Shown: positions 1 through 10,654 of the stretch, one piece after another | Numbering within the stretch: position 1 is the stretch's first letter | How the letters are laid out: each line of letters opens with the position of its first letter | Source: JBDTMT01 sp033764095 | Lineage (GTDB): Bacteria > Desulfobacterota > Binatia > HRBIN30 > CADEER01 | Reading direction: 5' to 3' | Assembly: GCA_033764095.1 (NCBI GenBank) | Contig: JANRJF010000244.1 | Span: 1 to 64,000, forward strand | Length of the DNA: 64,000 nucleotides | Position numbers and translations under genes: made by a program | Notes under the pieces: generated by a model | Told to the model about the DNA's origin: nothing | What the model saw: the letters and a program-made list of their open reading frames with translations, nothing else | Database searches by the model: none

Positions 1-59
1 GGCTCGCGCTAACCCTGTCCATTCCGGCGACGCCGCGCGTCGCCTCAGAGGAGCTGACC

Positions 60-239
60 ATGCCCGTTCCCAAGCGACGCACGTCGACCACCAAGAAGAA
101 CAAGCGGCGCGCGCACGACGCCATCGAGGCGCCGGCGACGATTCCGTGCCCGGAGTGCGGCGAGACGATGGTGCGCCATCGCGCCTGTCCGCACTGCGGC
201 ATGTATCGTGGCCGCCGCGTCGTCGAAGTGAACGACTGA
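60..239 (+). CDS. rpmF: 50S ribosomal protein L32
   Basis: A 59-residue basic protein of the large ribosomal subunit. It opens with MPVPKRR, typical of L32, and ends in a zinc ribbon with two CxxC pairs (CPEC at residues 30-33, CPHC at 43-46), so this is the zinc-binding form. The ATG is preceded by AGAGGAG (47-53), a strong Shine-Dalgarno sequence. In many bacteria rpmF is followed by plsX, fabH and fabD; here fabG follows after 19 nt. The first 59 bases hold no complete gene; an upstream frame ending at the TAA at 10-12 could be the tail of a neighbour but is too short to name. Confidence 0.97.
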   Translation: MPVPKRRTSTTKKNKRRAHDAIEAPATIPCPECGETMVRHRACPHCGMYRGRRVVEVND

Positions 240-258
240 GCGGCGGCGGCGCGGCAGC

Positions 259-1008
259 ATGACCGCTCCGCTGGCCGGGCAGATCGCCCTGGTCACTGGC
301 GCGTCGCGCGGCATCGGGCGCGCGATCGCGCGGCAGCTTGCGGCCGACGGGGCGCGGGTGTTCGTCAACTTCGTGCGCGACACCGACGCGGCGCAGGAGA
401 CCGTGCGCCTGATCCGCGACGCGGGTGGCGAGGCGACGCCGCTGCAGTTCGACGTCGCCGATGCCGCGGCGTCGGCGGCGGCGATCGCCGGCGTGGCGAA
501 GGATGCCGGCGGGTTGCACGTGTTGGTCAACAACGCCGGCATGGCGATCGACAACCTGCTGCTGCGCCTCAAACCGGAAGAGTGGGACGAGGTGATGGCG
601 GTCAACCTGCGCGGCACCTTCAACTGCACGCGCGCCGCCGCCCGTCCGATGCTGCGCCAGCACCACGGCCGCATCATCAACTTCAGCTCGGTGGTGGGGC
701 AGATGGGCAACGCCGGGCAGGCCGCCTACGCCGCCGCCAAGGCGGGCATCATCGGCTTCTCCAAGTCGATGGCGCGCGAGCTCGCCTCGCGCCAGGTGAC
801 GGTCAACGCCGTGGCCCCCGGCCTCATCGAGACCGAGATGACCGCCTACTTGCCCGAGGACCGGCGGACGGAGTATCTGGCCGTCATCCCGGCGGGGCGC
901 CTGGGGACGGTGGAGGAAGTGGCGTTGCTGGTCGCGTTCCTGGCCCGGCGCGAAGCGGGCTACATCACCGGTCAGGTCATCGGCATCAACGGCGGGTTGT
1001 ATCTCTAG
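259..1008 (+). CDS. fabG: 3-oxoacyl-ACP reductase
   Basis: NADPH-dependent reductase of the fatty-acid elongation cycle, 249 residues, a classical short-chain dehydrogenase. Visible motifs are the cofactor loop TGASRGIG (13-20), NNAG (91-94), Asn116, the catalytic Ser143/Ser144, Tyr157 and Lys161, and the C-terminal ITGQVIGINGGLYL typical of FabG. It lies between rpmF and acpP, supporting FabG over other SDR enzymes. No good Shine-Dalgarno is visible before the ATG, so translation may be coupled to rpmF. The usual partners plsX, fabH and fabD are missing from this location. Confidence 0.93.
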   Translation: MTAPLAGQIALVTGASRGIGRAIARQLAADGARVFVNFVRDTDAAQETVRLIRDAGGEATPLQFDVADAAASAAAIAGVAKDAGGLHVLVNNAGMAIDNLLLRLKPEEWDEVMAVNLRGTFNCTRAAARPMLRQHHGRIINFSSVVGQMGNAGQAAYAAAKAGIIGFSKSMARELASRQVTVNAVAPGLIETEMTAYLPEDRRTEYLAVIPAGRLGTVEEVALLVAFLARREAGYITGQVIGINGGLYL

Positions 1009-1026
1009 CGTTCAGGAGGATGGTGG

Positions 1027-1269
1027 ATGGCCTCTGCGGTCGAACAGAAAGTGCGCGAGATCATTTGTGAGCAGCTCGGGGTCAGCGAGGGTGACGTGAC
1101 GCCGGAGGCCTCGTTCATCGAGGATCTCGGCGCCGACTCGCTCGACATCGTCGAGCTCGTGATGGCGCTCGAGGAAGAGTACGACATGGAGATCTCGGAC
1201 GAGGAGGCGGAGAAGATCCGCACCGTCCAGGACGTCGTGAACTACATCGAGAGCCACAAGAAGTCGTGA
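1027..1269 (+). CDS. acpP: Acyl carrier protein
   Basis: An 80-residue acidic protein that carries growing acyl chains on phosphopantetheine. The attachment serine is Ser38 in the GADSLD motif, and the helix II sequence [25 protein letters not shown] after it is the standard ACP pattern. The AGGAGG-like site at about 1015-1020 lies just before the ATG. It is 18 nt downstream of fabG, and both genes clearly belong to fatty-acid synthesis. The gene that normally follows, fabF, is absent; glyA comes next after 4 nt. Confidence 0.97.
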   Translation: MASAVEQKVREIICEQLGVSEGDVTPEASFIEDLGADSLDIVELVMALEEEYDMEISDEEAEKIRTVQDVVNYIESHKKS

Positions 1270-1273
1270 GCCG

Positions 1274-2518
<1,245 letters not shown>

Positions 2519-2521
<3 letters not shown>

Positions 2522-2539
2522 ATCCGGGGCCCGGATTCA
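2519..2539. terminator. Palindrome shared by convergent glyA and nadB stops
   Basis: TGAATCCGGG (2519-2528), one central base, then CCCGGATTCA (2530-2539) form a perfect 10-bp inverted repeat. Its left three bases are the TGA stop of glyA and its right three bases are the complement of the TGA stop of nadB. No T tract follows on either strand, so it is not a classical intrinsic terminator. A hairpin that could stabilise both 3-prime ends or assist bidirectional termination is the likely role. Confidence 0.5.
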
Positions 2540-4189
2540 GGGTGCGAGTCGCCGCTTCTGCAGCGTCGCCAGGAACTGCGCGTCGGGCGTGAAGCGTTCG
2601 CCGCGCGTGACGATGGTGTCGCGCGCCAGCGGCAGGCGCTCCGGGTAGTCGATGGTGTAGTGCAGGCCGCGGCTCTCGCGCCGCTTCATCGCCGAGACGA
2701 CGATCAGTTCCGCGACCACCGCCAGGTTGCGCAGCTCGATGAGGTCGCCGGTGACGGTGAAGTCCCAGTAGTACTGCTGGATCTCGTCCTGCAGCAGCTC
2801 GATGCGGTGCAGCGCGCGCGCCAGGCGGCGGTTGGAGCGCACGATGCCGACGTAGTTCCACATCAGCCGGCGGATCTCGTCCCAGTTCTGCGTCACCACC
2901 ACCGACTCGTCGCTGTCGGTAGCGTGACCGCTGTCCCAGCCGGGGAAGGTGGGCGGCCGCGCCGGGTCGCCGGCGAGCAGTTGCTCGGCGTGCACCGCCG
3001 ATCGGTGGCCGAGGACCAGCGCCTCCAGGAGCGAGTTCGACGCCAGCCGGTTGGCGCCGTGCAGGCCGGTCATGGCCACTTCGCCGGCGGCGTAGAGGCG
3101 GCGGATGTTGGTGGCACCGTCAGCGGTGGTGAGCGCGCCGCCGCAGCAGTAGTGCGCCGCCGGCACCACCGGGATCGGCTCGCGGGTGAGGTCGATGCCG
3201 TACTGCAGGCCGCGCGCGTGGATCATCGGGAAGCGCGACAGCAGGAAGTCGCGCGGCTTGGCGGAGATGTCGAGGTACACGCAGTCGAAGCCGTGCACCT
3301 TCATCTCATTGTCGATGGCCCGCGCGACGATGTCGCGCGGCGCCAGCTCCGCCTTGGCGTGGTAGGCGGCCATGAACGGCGTGCCGTCCGGGCGGCGCAG
3401 CACGGCGCCCTCGCCGCGCAGCGCCTCGCTGATCAGGAACGACTTGGCGGCGGGGTGGTAGAGGCAGGTGGGGTGGAACTGGATGAACTCGAGGTTGGCG
3501 ATCGGCACGCCGGCCCGGTAGGCCATGGCGACGCCGTCGCCGGTCGCGATGTCGGGGTTCGAGGTGTAGAGGTACACCTTGCCGGCGCCGCCGGTGGCGA
3601 GCAGCGTCGCCCGCGCGGTGATGGTGTGGATGCGGCCGGTGTCGCGTTCCAGGACGTGCGCGCCCCAGCAGGAGACGGTCTGCGCCGACGGGCTGAGCTC
3701 GGCGTCGGTGAGCAGGTCGATGGCGAGATGGCGCTCGCGTACCTCGATGTTGGCGTGCGCGCGCACCGCCGCGACCAGCGCGCGCATGATCTCGCGGCCG
3801 GTGGCGTCGGAGGCGTGCAGGATGCGGCGGTGGCTGTGACCGCCCTCCTGGCCGAGATCGTACTCGGGATCGTCGGCGGCGTTCTCGCGGCGCGAGAAGT
3901 GCGTACCGAGTGCGATCAGATCGCGGATGCGCGCCGGTCCGTCGCGCACCACCAGGTCGACCAGGTCGCGGTGGCAGAGACCGGCACCGGCGACCAGCGT
4001 ATCTTCGACGTGCGCCTCGAACGAATCGTCCGCCGCCCACACCGAGGCGATGCCGCCCTGCGCATAGTTGGTGTTGCTCTCCGGCAGGCGGTCCTTGCTG
4101 AGCACCAGGACAGTGCCATGTCGGGCCGCTTGCAGGGCGAAGGTCAGGCCCGCGAGCCCGCTGCCAATGACCAGGAAATCCGCGTTCAT
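2537..4189 (-). CDS. nadB: L-aspartate oxidase
   Basis: FAD enzyme that oxidises L-aspartate to iminoaspartate, the first step of de novo NAD synthesis; 550 residues. The dinucleotide-binding motif GSGLAGL is at residues 9-15. The family blocks NTNYAQGGIASV, GGHSHRRILHA, LEFIQFHPT, ELAPRDIVARAI and TGLHGANRLASNSLLE are all present, and the C-terminal helical domain shared with fumarate reductase flavoproteins is intact. The block HYCCGGALTT matches the active-site loop. nadA and nadC are not next to it. It is convergent with glyA and divergent from the lytic transglycosylase. Confidence 0.96.
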   Translation of the reverse strand: MNADFLVIGSGLAGLTFALQAARHGTVLVLSKDRLPESNTNYAQGGIASVWAADDSFEAHVEDTLVAGAGLCHRDLVDLVVRDGPARIRDLIALGTHFSRRENAADDPEYDLGQEGGHSHRRILHASDATGREIMRALVAAVRAHANIEVRERHLAIDLLTDAELSPSAQTVSCWGAHVLERDTGRIHTITARATLLATGGAGKVYLYTSNPDIATGDGVAMAYRAGVPIANLEFIQFHPTCLYHPAAKSFLISEALRGEGAVLRRPDGTPFMAAYHAKAELAPRDIVARAIDNEMKVHGFDCVYLDISAKPRDFLLSRFPMIHARGLQYGIDLTREPIPVVPAAHYCCGGALTTADGATNIRRLYAAGEVAMTGLHGANRLASNSLLEALVLGHRSAVHAEQLLAGDPARPPTFPGWDSGHATDSDESVVVTQNWDEIRRLMWNYVGIVRSNRRLARALHRIELLQDEIQQYYWDFTVTGDLIELRNLAVVAELIVVSAMKRRESRGLHYTIDYPERLPLARDTIVTRGERFTPDAQFLATLQKRRLAP

Positions 4190-4252
4190 AGCGCTGCGCT
4201 GCGGCAGCTATCTCACTGCCCAGACAGCCAGGCAAGCGAGTGAAAATAGCGA

Positions 4253-4281
4253 TTGATCGAGTCGGACTCGTCACCTATCGT
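4253..4281 (+). promoter_or_regulatory. Candidate sigma-70 promoter of the lytic transglycosylase
   Basis: TTGATC (4253-4258), a 17-base spacer and TATCGT (4276-4281). The predicted transcript start near 4288 is only a few bases before the ATG at 4291, and no Shine-Dalgarno is visible there, so the mRNA could be leaderless. Predicted by eye only. Confidence 0.4.
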
Positions 4282-4290
4282 CCGTCGCGC

Positions 4291-4917
4291 ATGAGGTGGA
4301 GAGCGGCGCTGGTGATGGTGTTGGGCGCGGGGCTGCTGGGGCTTCCGGGGCGGTCTGCGGCCGAGATCTACATGTACAAGGACGCGCGTGGGCGGCTGCA
4401 CTTCAGCAACGCGCCGGCCGATCCGGGCTACCAGCGCTACACCGCGACCACCGCGCAGACGGCCGGCTTTCGCAACTTCGCTTACTACCGGCCGCGGGTC
4501 GACTCCGCGGCGGCGCGGGCACGCCGCAAGGCATTCGATCCGATCATCGCCAGTGCGGCGGCGCGGCATCGCCTCGACCCGGCGCTGGTCAAAGCGGTGA
4601 TCCGCACCGAGTCCGACTTCATCACCTACGCGCGCTCGCCGAAGGGCGCACTCGGGCTGATGCAGCTCATGCCGGCGACGGCGCGCCAACACAGTGTCTG
4701 GCGCGTGTTCGACCCGGCCGAGAACATCGAAGGCGGCGTGCGCCATCTGCGTTTGCTGCTCGACCAGTACAATGGCAATGTGCGGCTCGCGCTCGCGGCG
4801 TACAACGCTGGGGCTGGCGCAGTGAGTCGCCATGGCGGTGTCCCGCCCTATCCTGAGACGATCGAATACCTGCAGCGGGTGCTCAGCTTCCGCGAGCAGT
4901 TCGCCCGCGAGCCGTGA
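4291..4917 (+). CDS. Lytic transglycosylase with DUF4124 domain
   Basis: Periplasmic enzyme that cleaves peptidoglycan glycan strands, 208 residues from the ATG at 4291. A signal peptide covers about residues 1-24. A DUF4124-like stretch (IYMYKDARGRLHFSN, about 26-40) is followed by an SLT domain from about residue 80. The catalytic glutamate is Glu107 in IRTESDF, with the SLT signatures SPKGALGLMQLMPATA and YNAGAGAV. A longer in-frame start at 4240 would bury the signal peptide behind 17 residues, so I prefer 4291. It resembles E. coli Slt/MltC catalytic domains, but the exact class is not decided. Confidence 0.9.
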   Translation: MRWRAALVMVLGAGLLGLPGRSAAEIYMYKDARGRLHFSNAPADPGYQRYTATTAQTAGFRNFAYYRPRVDSAAARARRKAFDPIIASAAARHRLDPALVKAVIRTESDFITYARSPKGALGLMQLMPATARQHSVWRVFDPAENIEGGVRHLRLLLDQYNGNVRLALAAYNAGAGAVSRHGGVPPYPETIEYLQRVLSFREQFAREP

Positions 4918-4941
4918 CCACGCGCCGGCCGGAGCGTTCGC

Positions 4942-5562
4942 GTGACGGCCGGCTTCGGGTGGGCGACGCGCGGCCCCTTCGCGCTGCGCAACCTGCCCAA
5001 CACCATCAGCATCTTCCGCATCCTGCTGGTGCCGGTGCTGGTGCTGCTGTTGCGCCACCCGAGCCGGACCAACGCGGTGTTGGCGGCGCTGACCTTCAAT
5101 CTCGCCTGCTGGAGCGACTTCTACGACGGGTACCTGGCGCGGCGATATGGGTTGACCAGCACGCTCGGCAAGCTGCTCGACCCGCTGGCCGACAAACTCA
5201 TCGTCATGGCCGCCCTGGTCATGCTGACGGCCATGCAGCGGGGGCCGCACGAGCCCCACGTCGCCGCCTGGGTGGTGGTGCTGATCGTCGGCCGCGAGTT
5301 GGCGGTCACCGGCCTGCGCACCATGGCGCTGAGCGAGGGGCTCGTGCTCGCCGCCGAGGAACTGGGCAAGTACAAAACCATTCTGCAGATGCTCGCCCTG
5401 CACGGCCTGCTGCTGCACTACACGTGGCTGGGCGTCGATTTCTTCAGCGCCGGAATGTACTTCCTCTGGCCCTCGCTGGTGCTGAGCCTGTGGTCGGGCA
5501 TCGACTACCATGTGCGCGTCATCAGGCAGGTCATGCGCTCCGACCACGCGCGTGGCACCTGA
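4942..5562 (+). CDS. pgsA: CDP-diacylglycerol-glycerol-3-phosphate phosphatidyltransferase
   Basis: Membrane enzyme making phosphatidylglycerol phosphate from CDP-diacylglycerol and glycerol-3-phosphate; 206 residues with several hydrophobic helices. The complete CDP-alcohol phosphatidyltransferase motif is visible: DFYDGYLAR, eight residues, then GKLLDPLADK, giving the catalytic aspartates of D-x2-DG-x2-AR-x8-G-x3-D-x3-D. The N-terminal LPNTISIFRILLVPVLV is typical of PgsA. It uses a GTG start, 24 nt after the transglycosylase. Another CDP-alcohol transferase (for example phosphatidylserine synthase) is less likely because of the N-terminal block. Confidence 0.9.
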   Translation: MTAGFGWATRGPFALRNLPNTISIFRILLVPVLVLLLRHPSRTNAVLAALTFNLACWSDFYDGYLARRYGLTSTLGKLLDPLADKLIVMAALVMLTAMQRGPHEPHVAAWVVVLIVGRELAVTGLRTMALSEGLVLAAEELGKYKTILQMLALHGLLLHYTWLGVDFFSAGMYFLWPSLVLSLWSGIDYHVRVIRQVMRSDHARGT

Positions 5563-5720
5563 CCGGTCGGGGCGGCCCGCCGGTCTCGCGCGGGTGCGAA
5601 ATGTAGCGGTTTTCGATGCCGTTTCTTGTCACCGACATAACGCGCACTCGGCTGACGCCATGCGCTAATCGCATCTGCGCGCGGCGCGAACAGGGTACAG
5701 TCCTTGCTTTCTCGGACCGC

Positions 5721-6122
5721 ATGACCGACCGCCGGACAGCAAGCGGAACAGTGAGGCCCGGGCAGAGTGGCTTCACCCTGGTGGAGCTGCTGGTCGTCGT
5801 GGCGATCATCGGCATCCTGGCCGCCATCGCGATGCAGGCCATGAGCCGCTATCGGCAGCAGGCCTACGACGCCGCCGCGATCCACGATCTGGCCAACGCG
5901 GTGAAGTCCGAAGAGGCCTACTACGCGACCTACGAGACCTACATCAGCTTCACCGCCACGGGTCCGACGACGGTCAGCATCCCGCAGACCGCGGTGTCGG
6001 GCACGGTGACGGTCGCCATGGTGGGCGACGGGGAGTCCTTCTCAGGCACCGCCTCGTCGACCCGCGGCAGCGGCAAGGTCTACAGCTACGACAGCATCAC
6101 CGACACGTTCCTCTCCAACTGA
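5721..6122 (+). CDS. Type IV pilin or pseudopilin-like protein
   Basis: A prepilin of 133 residues. The class III signal is explicit: a short basic leader ending in Gly, then FTLVELLVVVAIIGILAAIA, with Glu at mature position 5 and a single hydrophobic helix. The predicted peptidase cut is between the Gly and Phe of SGFTLVE. The C-terminal part is small and rich in Thr/Ser/Gly, closer to minor pilins or GspG-like pseudopilins than to long major pilins. I chose the ATG at 5721 because upstream in-frame starts only add an unlikely extension. No pilus or secretion genes are nearby, so it is an orphan. Confidence 0.85.
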   Translation: MTDRRTASGTVRPGQSGFTLVELLVVVAIIGILAAIAMQAMSRYRQQAYDAAAIHDLANAVKSEEAYYATYETYISFTATGPTTVSIPQTAVSGTVTVAMVGDGESFSGTASSTRGSGKVYSYDSITDTFLSN

Positions 6123-6143
6123 ACGTGCGATGCGGCGGGCGCG

Positions 6144-6710
6144 CTACTTGGCGCGTGACAGGTACTGGCCGTTCTCGGTGTCGACGCGGATCACGTCGTC
6201 GACGTCGATGAAGGGCGGCACCTGGACCACCAGCCCGGTCTCGGTGGTCGCCGGCTTGAGCTGATTGGTCACCGTCGCGCCCTTCATGCCGGGGGCGGTG
6301 TCGGTGACGCGCAGATCGACCGTGTTGGGCAGCGAGACGCCCACCGGCGTGGTTTCGTGGAACTCGACCTCGAGGCGGATATTCGGCGTCAGGTAGTTGG
6401 TCGCGTCGCCCAGCGTCTCGGCGTCGAGCTGCACCTGCTCGTAGGTTTCGGTGTTCATGAAGTAGTACAGGTCGTCGGCCTGATAGAGGAACTCCATCAG
6501 GTGCTGCTCCAGGGTCACGCGCTCGACCTTGTCTTCCGAGCGGAAGCGATTCTCCACCTGGGTGCCGCTGCGCAAGTTGCGCAGCTTGGTCTGCACCATG
6601 CCGCGCCAGTTGCCGGGCGTGACGTGCACCACGTTGGTCACGCGGTGCAGTTCGTTGTTGTAGGTGATGAGCATGCCGGCGCGCATCTGCGTGGCGGGAA
6701 TCAGAGCCAT
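6144..6710 (-). CDS. efp: Elongation factor P
   Basis: Translation factor that relieves ribosome stalling at polyproline; 188 residues with three beta-barrel domains. The start MALIPATQMRAGM fits the family; an upstream in-frame start would add 23 atypical residues. The domain I tip reads HVTPGNWRGMVQTKLRNL, placing Asn at position 34, where E. coli has the lysylated Lys34 and pseudomonads the rhamnosylated Arg32. The EF-P signature region in domain III (GATVTNQLKPATTETGLVVQVPPFI) is intact. It lies alone between the pilin gene (convergent) and the cupin gene. Confidence 0.96.
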   Translation of the reverse strand: MALIPATQMRAGMLITYNNELHRVTNVVHVTPGNWRGMVQTKLRNLRSGTQVENRFRSEDKVERVTLEQHLMEFLYQADDLYYFMNTETYEQVQLDAETLGDATNYLTPNIRLEVEFHETTPVGVSLPNTVDLRVTDTAPGMKGATVTNQLKPATTETGLVVQVPPFIDVDDVIRVDTENGQYLSRAK

Positions 6711-6783
6711 GGCGTCTGGAGGCCTCCTGTCGACTGCAGTCGGATCGGCGACGGTACCACCCGGGTCGGGCGGTCGCAACGCA

Positions 6784-7104
6784 TCAGGGCTTGGGCGCCA
6801 TGAAGACGAGCACCCGTAGGCGGCCGGGCCCCGGGTTGCGGATGCCGTGGTCGAGCCCGGCCGGGGCCAGCGCGGCGCTGCCGGCCGGGGTCTCGCGCTC
6901 GTCCTCGCCGACGCGGATGCGGGCGCTGCCCTCGATGACGAAATACACCTTGTCCGATCCGGCGTGCGCGTGCGGCGCCTGCTCCTGGCCGGGCTCGAAG
7001 CAGTAGACGTCGCAGAACAGGCGCTCGGTGGTGAACAAGTTGTTCTTCTTCATCTTGTCGGCCGCGAACTGCGCAGCGGCCAGCGTGTCGGCGAAGTGGG
7101 ACAT
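6784..7104 (-). CDS. Small cupin-domain protein
   Basis: A 106-residue single-domain cupin. The metal-binding motif is visible as PHAHAGSDKVYFVIEG (residues about 40-55) with the histidines and glutamate expected of cupin motif 1, and the second motif is LAPAGLDHGIRNPG. Such small cupins bind a divalent metal and act as isomerases, dioxygenases or sensors; the substrate cannot be read from the sequence. I chose the ATG at 7104 (MSHFADTLAAAQFAADKM); the frame upstream looks non-coding. It sits 73 nt before efp on the same strand. Confidence 0.8.
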   Translation of the reverse strand: MSHFADTLAAAQFAADKMKKNNLFTTERLFCDVYCFEPGQEQAPHAHAGSDKVYFVIEGSARIRVGEDERETPAGSAALAPAGLDHGIRNPGPGRLRVLVFMAPKP

Positions 7105-7204
7105 GGCCGAGTCGCATAGTGCGCACCGGGCGTGAAGGCAACGGACACCGCGTTGACACCCCCGGGCGTCCTCGATAGACGACCAGCAGGCGTTGGCAGA
7201 AGCA

Positions 7205-7729
7205 ATGGAACTGACCGTGACCTCACCCGGCAAGGACGAGCATGCGCTGCTCGACGACAGCGTCATCCTGACCACCGTCGACAAGGCGCTCGGCTGGGCG
7301 CGCAAGTTCTCGCTGTTCCCGTATCCGTTCGCCACCGCCTGCTGCGCGATGGAGTTCATGTCGCTGTCGATGGCGCCCTACGACATCGATCGCTTCGGGG
7401 CCCTGCTGCCGCGTTTCACGCCGCGCCAGGCGGATCTGCTGATGGTGATCGGCACGGTGACCTGCCGGCAGGCGCCGATCCTGAAGCGCGTCTACGAGCA
7501 GATGGCGGAGCCGAAGTGGGTGCTGTCCTTCGGCGCCTGCGCCTCGACCGGCGGCTTCTACGACAACTACACCACCGTGCCGGGCATCGACCGGATCATC
7601 CCGGTGGACGTCTACGTGCCCGGCTGCCCGCCGCGTCCCGAGGCGGTGCTCGACGGCCTGATGGCCCTGCAGCGCAAGATCCAGCGTCAGAAGCAGAAGG
7701 TCGCCGGCGAAGTCGCCGAGCCCGCCTGA
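7205..7729 (+). CDS. nuoB: NADH-quinone oxidoreductase subunit B
   Basis: Subunit of the complex I connecting module holding iron-sulfur cluster N2, next to the quinone site; 174 residues. The cluster ligands are visible in order: ACCAMEF (tandem Cys), TVTCRQAP, and VPGCPPRPE. The blocks FPYPFATACCAMEFM and FGACASTGGFYDNY are NuoB-specific and exclude the hydrogenase small subunit. A TTG four codons upstream (7193) is an alternative start. It is followed after 22 nt by nuoF rather than nuoC. Confidence 0.96.
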   Translation: MELTVTSPGKDEHALLDDSVILTTVDKALGWARKFSLFPYPFATACCAMEFMSLSMAPYDIDRFGALLPRFTPRQADLLMVIGTVTCRQAPILKRVYEQMAEPKWVLSFGACASTGGFYDNYTTVPGIDRIIPVDVYVPGCPPRPEAVLDGLMALQRKIQRQKQKVAGEVAEPA

Positions 7730-7751
7730 TCCTCGCTTCGATCTCCCGGCG

Positions 7752-9056
<1,305 letters not shown>

Positions 9057-9066
9057 ACGAGCGACC

Positions 9067-10650
9067 ATGCCGACGCTGGAGATCGACGGCCAGTCCGTCA
9101 CCGTCGAGGACGGCCTCAACCTGATCCAGGCCGCCGAACGCCTGGGCATCGAGATTCCTCACTACTGCTACCATCCCGGCCTCTCGATCGCCGGCAACTG
9201 CCGCATGTGCCTGGTCGAGATCGAGAAGGCGCCGAAGCTGCAGATCGCCTGCAACACGCGCGTCGCAGAGGGGATGGTGGTCCGCACCCAGAGCGACAAG
9301 GTCAAGCACGCGCGCGCCGCGGTGCTGGAGTTCCTGCTGATCAACCACCCGATCGACTGTCCGATCTGCGATCAGGCGGGCGAGTGCAAGCTGCAGGACT
9401 ACTACATGGACTACGACCGGCAGGAGAGCCGGTTCGCCCTCGAGGACAAGGTCCACAAGAACAAGGCGCGCGACATCGGCCCGCTGATCATGCTCGACCA
9501 GGAGCGCTGCATCCTGTGCACGCGCTGCACGCGCTTTCTGGAGGAGGTCACCGGCACCGGCGAGCTGGGCGTCTTCCAGCGCGGCGATCACTGCGCCATC
9601 GACCTGTTCCCGGATCGGCGCCTGACCAACGCGTACTCGGGCAACGTCGCCGACATCTGCCCGGTCGGCGCGCTGACCAACAAGGATTTTCGCTTCCGCG
9701 CCCGCGTCTGGTACCTCGACCACACCGCGTCGGTCTGCACCACCTGCGCGACCGGGTGCAACATCGACATCCATCATCGCCGCGGCGAGGTGCTGCGCTT
9801 CCGCCCGCGCCACAACGCCGACGTCAACCAGTACTGGATGTGCGACGAGGGGCGGCTGAGCTACAAGCGCCTGCAGGGCGAGGGGCGTCTGCTGCAACCG
9901 GTGGTGCGCGACGGCGCCGCCTGGGCGGTGCGCGGCTGGACGGAGGCCCGCGCGCTGCTGCGCACGCGGCTGTCCGAGATCGTCGCGGCGCACGGCGCCG
10001 GGGCGGTCGCGGGCGTGGTGTCGGCGCAGGCGACCAACGAGGAGATCTTCCTGTTCGGGCGCCTGATGCGCGAGGCGCTCGGCGCGGCGGTGGCAACGCT
10101 GGCGTGGTCGCCGGTCGACGCGACGCGCGACGACTTCCTCATCGATGCCGACAAGAATCCGAACAGCGCCGGGCTGCGAGCGCTGCTGACGGACGTGGCC
10201 GACCTCGACCAGGTGCTCGCCGAGGCGCGCCGTGGCGCGGTGCGCGGGCTGGTGCTGCTGCGCGCCGACCTGCACGCGGCGCGCGGCAGCGGCGTGCTCG
10301 ACGCGCTCGGCGACGCGCTGGAGTTCGTTGCCGTGCTCGACACGCACTTCGGCCCCACCGCCGAGATCGGCGATCTGCTGCTGCCGATCGCCACCTTCGC
10401 CGAGACCGACGGGACGTTCATCAACCGCGCCGGACGCGTGCAGCGCGTGCACGAGGCGGTGCCGCCGCCGGCTCAATCGGCACGCGGTTGGCAGTTGCTC
10501 AGCGAGCTGCTCGGCGACGTCACCGGGGACGCGGTGCCGGTCGACGCCAGTGCCGTCTTCACCGAGCTGGCGGCGACCCATGCGGCGTTCCGGCAGCTGT
10601 CCTACTCGCGCCTCGGCGAGCTCGGCCAACCGCTGGCCGCAGGCGCGTGA
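9067..10650 (+). CDS. nuoG: NADH-quinone oxidoreductase subunit G, short form
   Basis: Large iron-sulfur subunit of the complex I input module, 527 residues, shorter than the usual 700-900. In order: an N-terminal 2Fe-2S ferredoxin domain (HYCYHPGLSIAGNCRMC), the His/Cys cluster region (HPIDCPICDQAGECKLQD), a 4Fe-4S site (ERCILCTRCTRF), and the CTTCATGC-type cluster at the start of the molybdopterin-like domain (about residues 220-250). The molybdopterin-like domain after that is cut down to about 250 residues, so it is reduced in size rather than lost. The order nuoB-nuoF-nuoG without nuoA, C, D, E or H is unusual. Confidence 0.94.
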   Translation: MPTLEIDGQSVTVEDGLNLIQAAERLGIEIPHYCYHPGLSIAGNCRMCLVEIEKAPKLQIACNTRVAEGMVVRTQSDKVKHARAAVLEFLLINHPIDCPICDQAGECKLQDYYMDYDRQESRFALEDKVHKNKARDIGPLIMLDQERCILCTRCTRFLEEVTGTGELGVFQRGDHCAIDLFPDRRLTNAYSGNVADICPVGALTNKDFRFRARVWYLDHTASVCTTCATGCNIDIHHRRGEVLRFRPRHNADVNQYWMCDEGRLSYKRLQGEGRLLQPVVRDGAAWAVRGWTEARALLRTRLSEIVAAHGAGAVAGVVSAQATNEEIFLFGRLMREALGAAVATLAWSPVDATRDDFLIDADKNPNSAGLRALLTDVADLDQVLAEARRGAVRGLVLLRADLHAARGSGVLDALGDALEFVAVLDTHFGPTAEIGDLLLPIATFAETDGTFINRAGRVQRVHEAVPPPAQSARGWQLLSELLGDVTGDAVPVDASAVFTELAATHAAFRQLSYSRLGELGQPLAAGA

Positions 10651-10654
10651 GCCG

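Noticed and set aside
5562..5720. A sigma-54 promoter for the pilin gene suggested by TGGCAC at about 5555.
   Set aside because: The -12 element TTGC is not at the required spacing, and the TGGCAC lies within the pgsA coding end.
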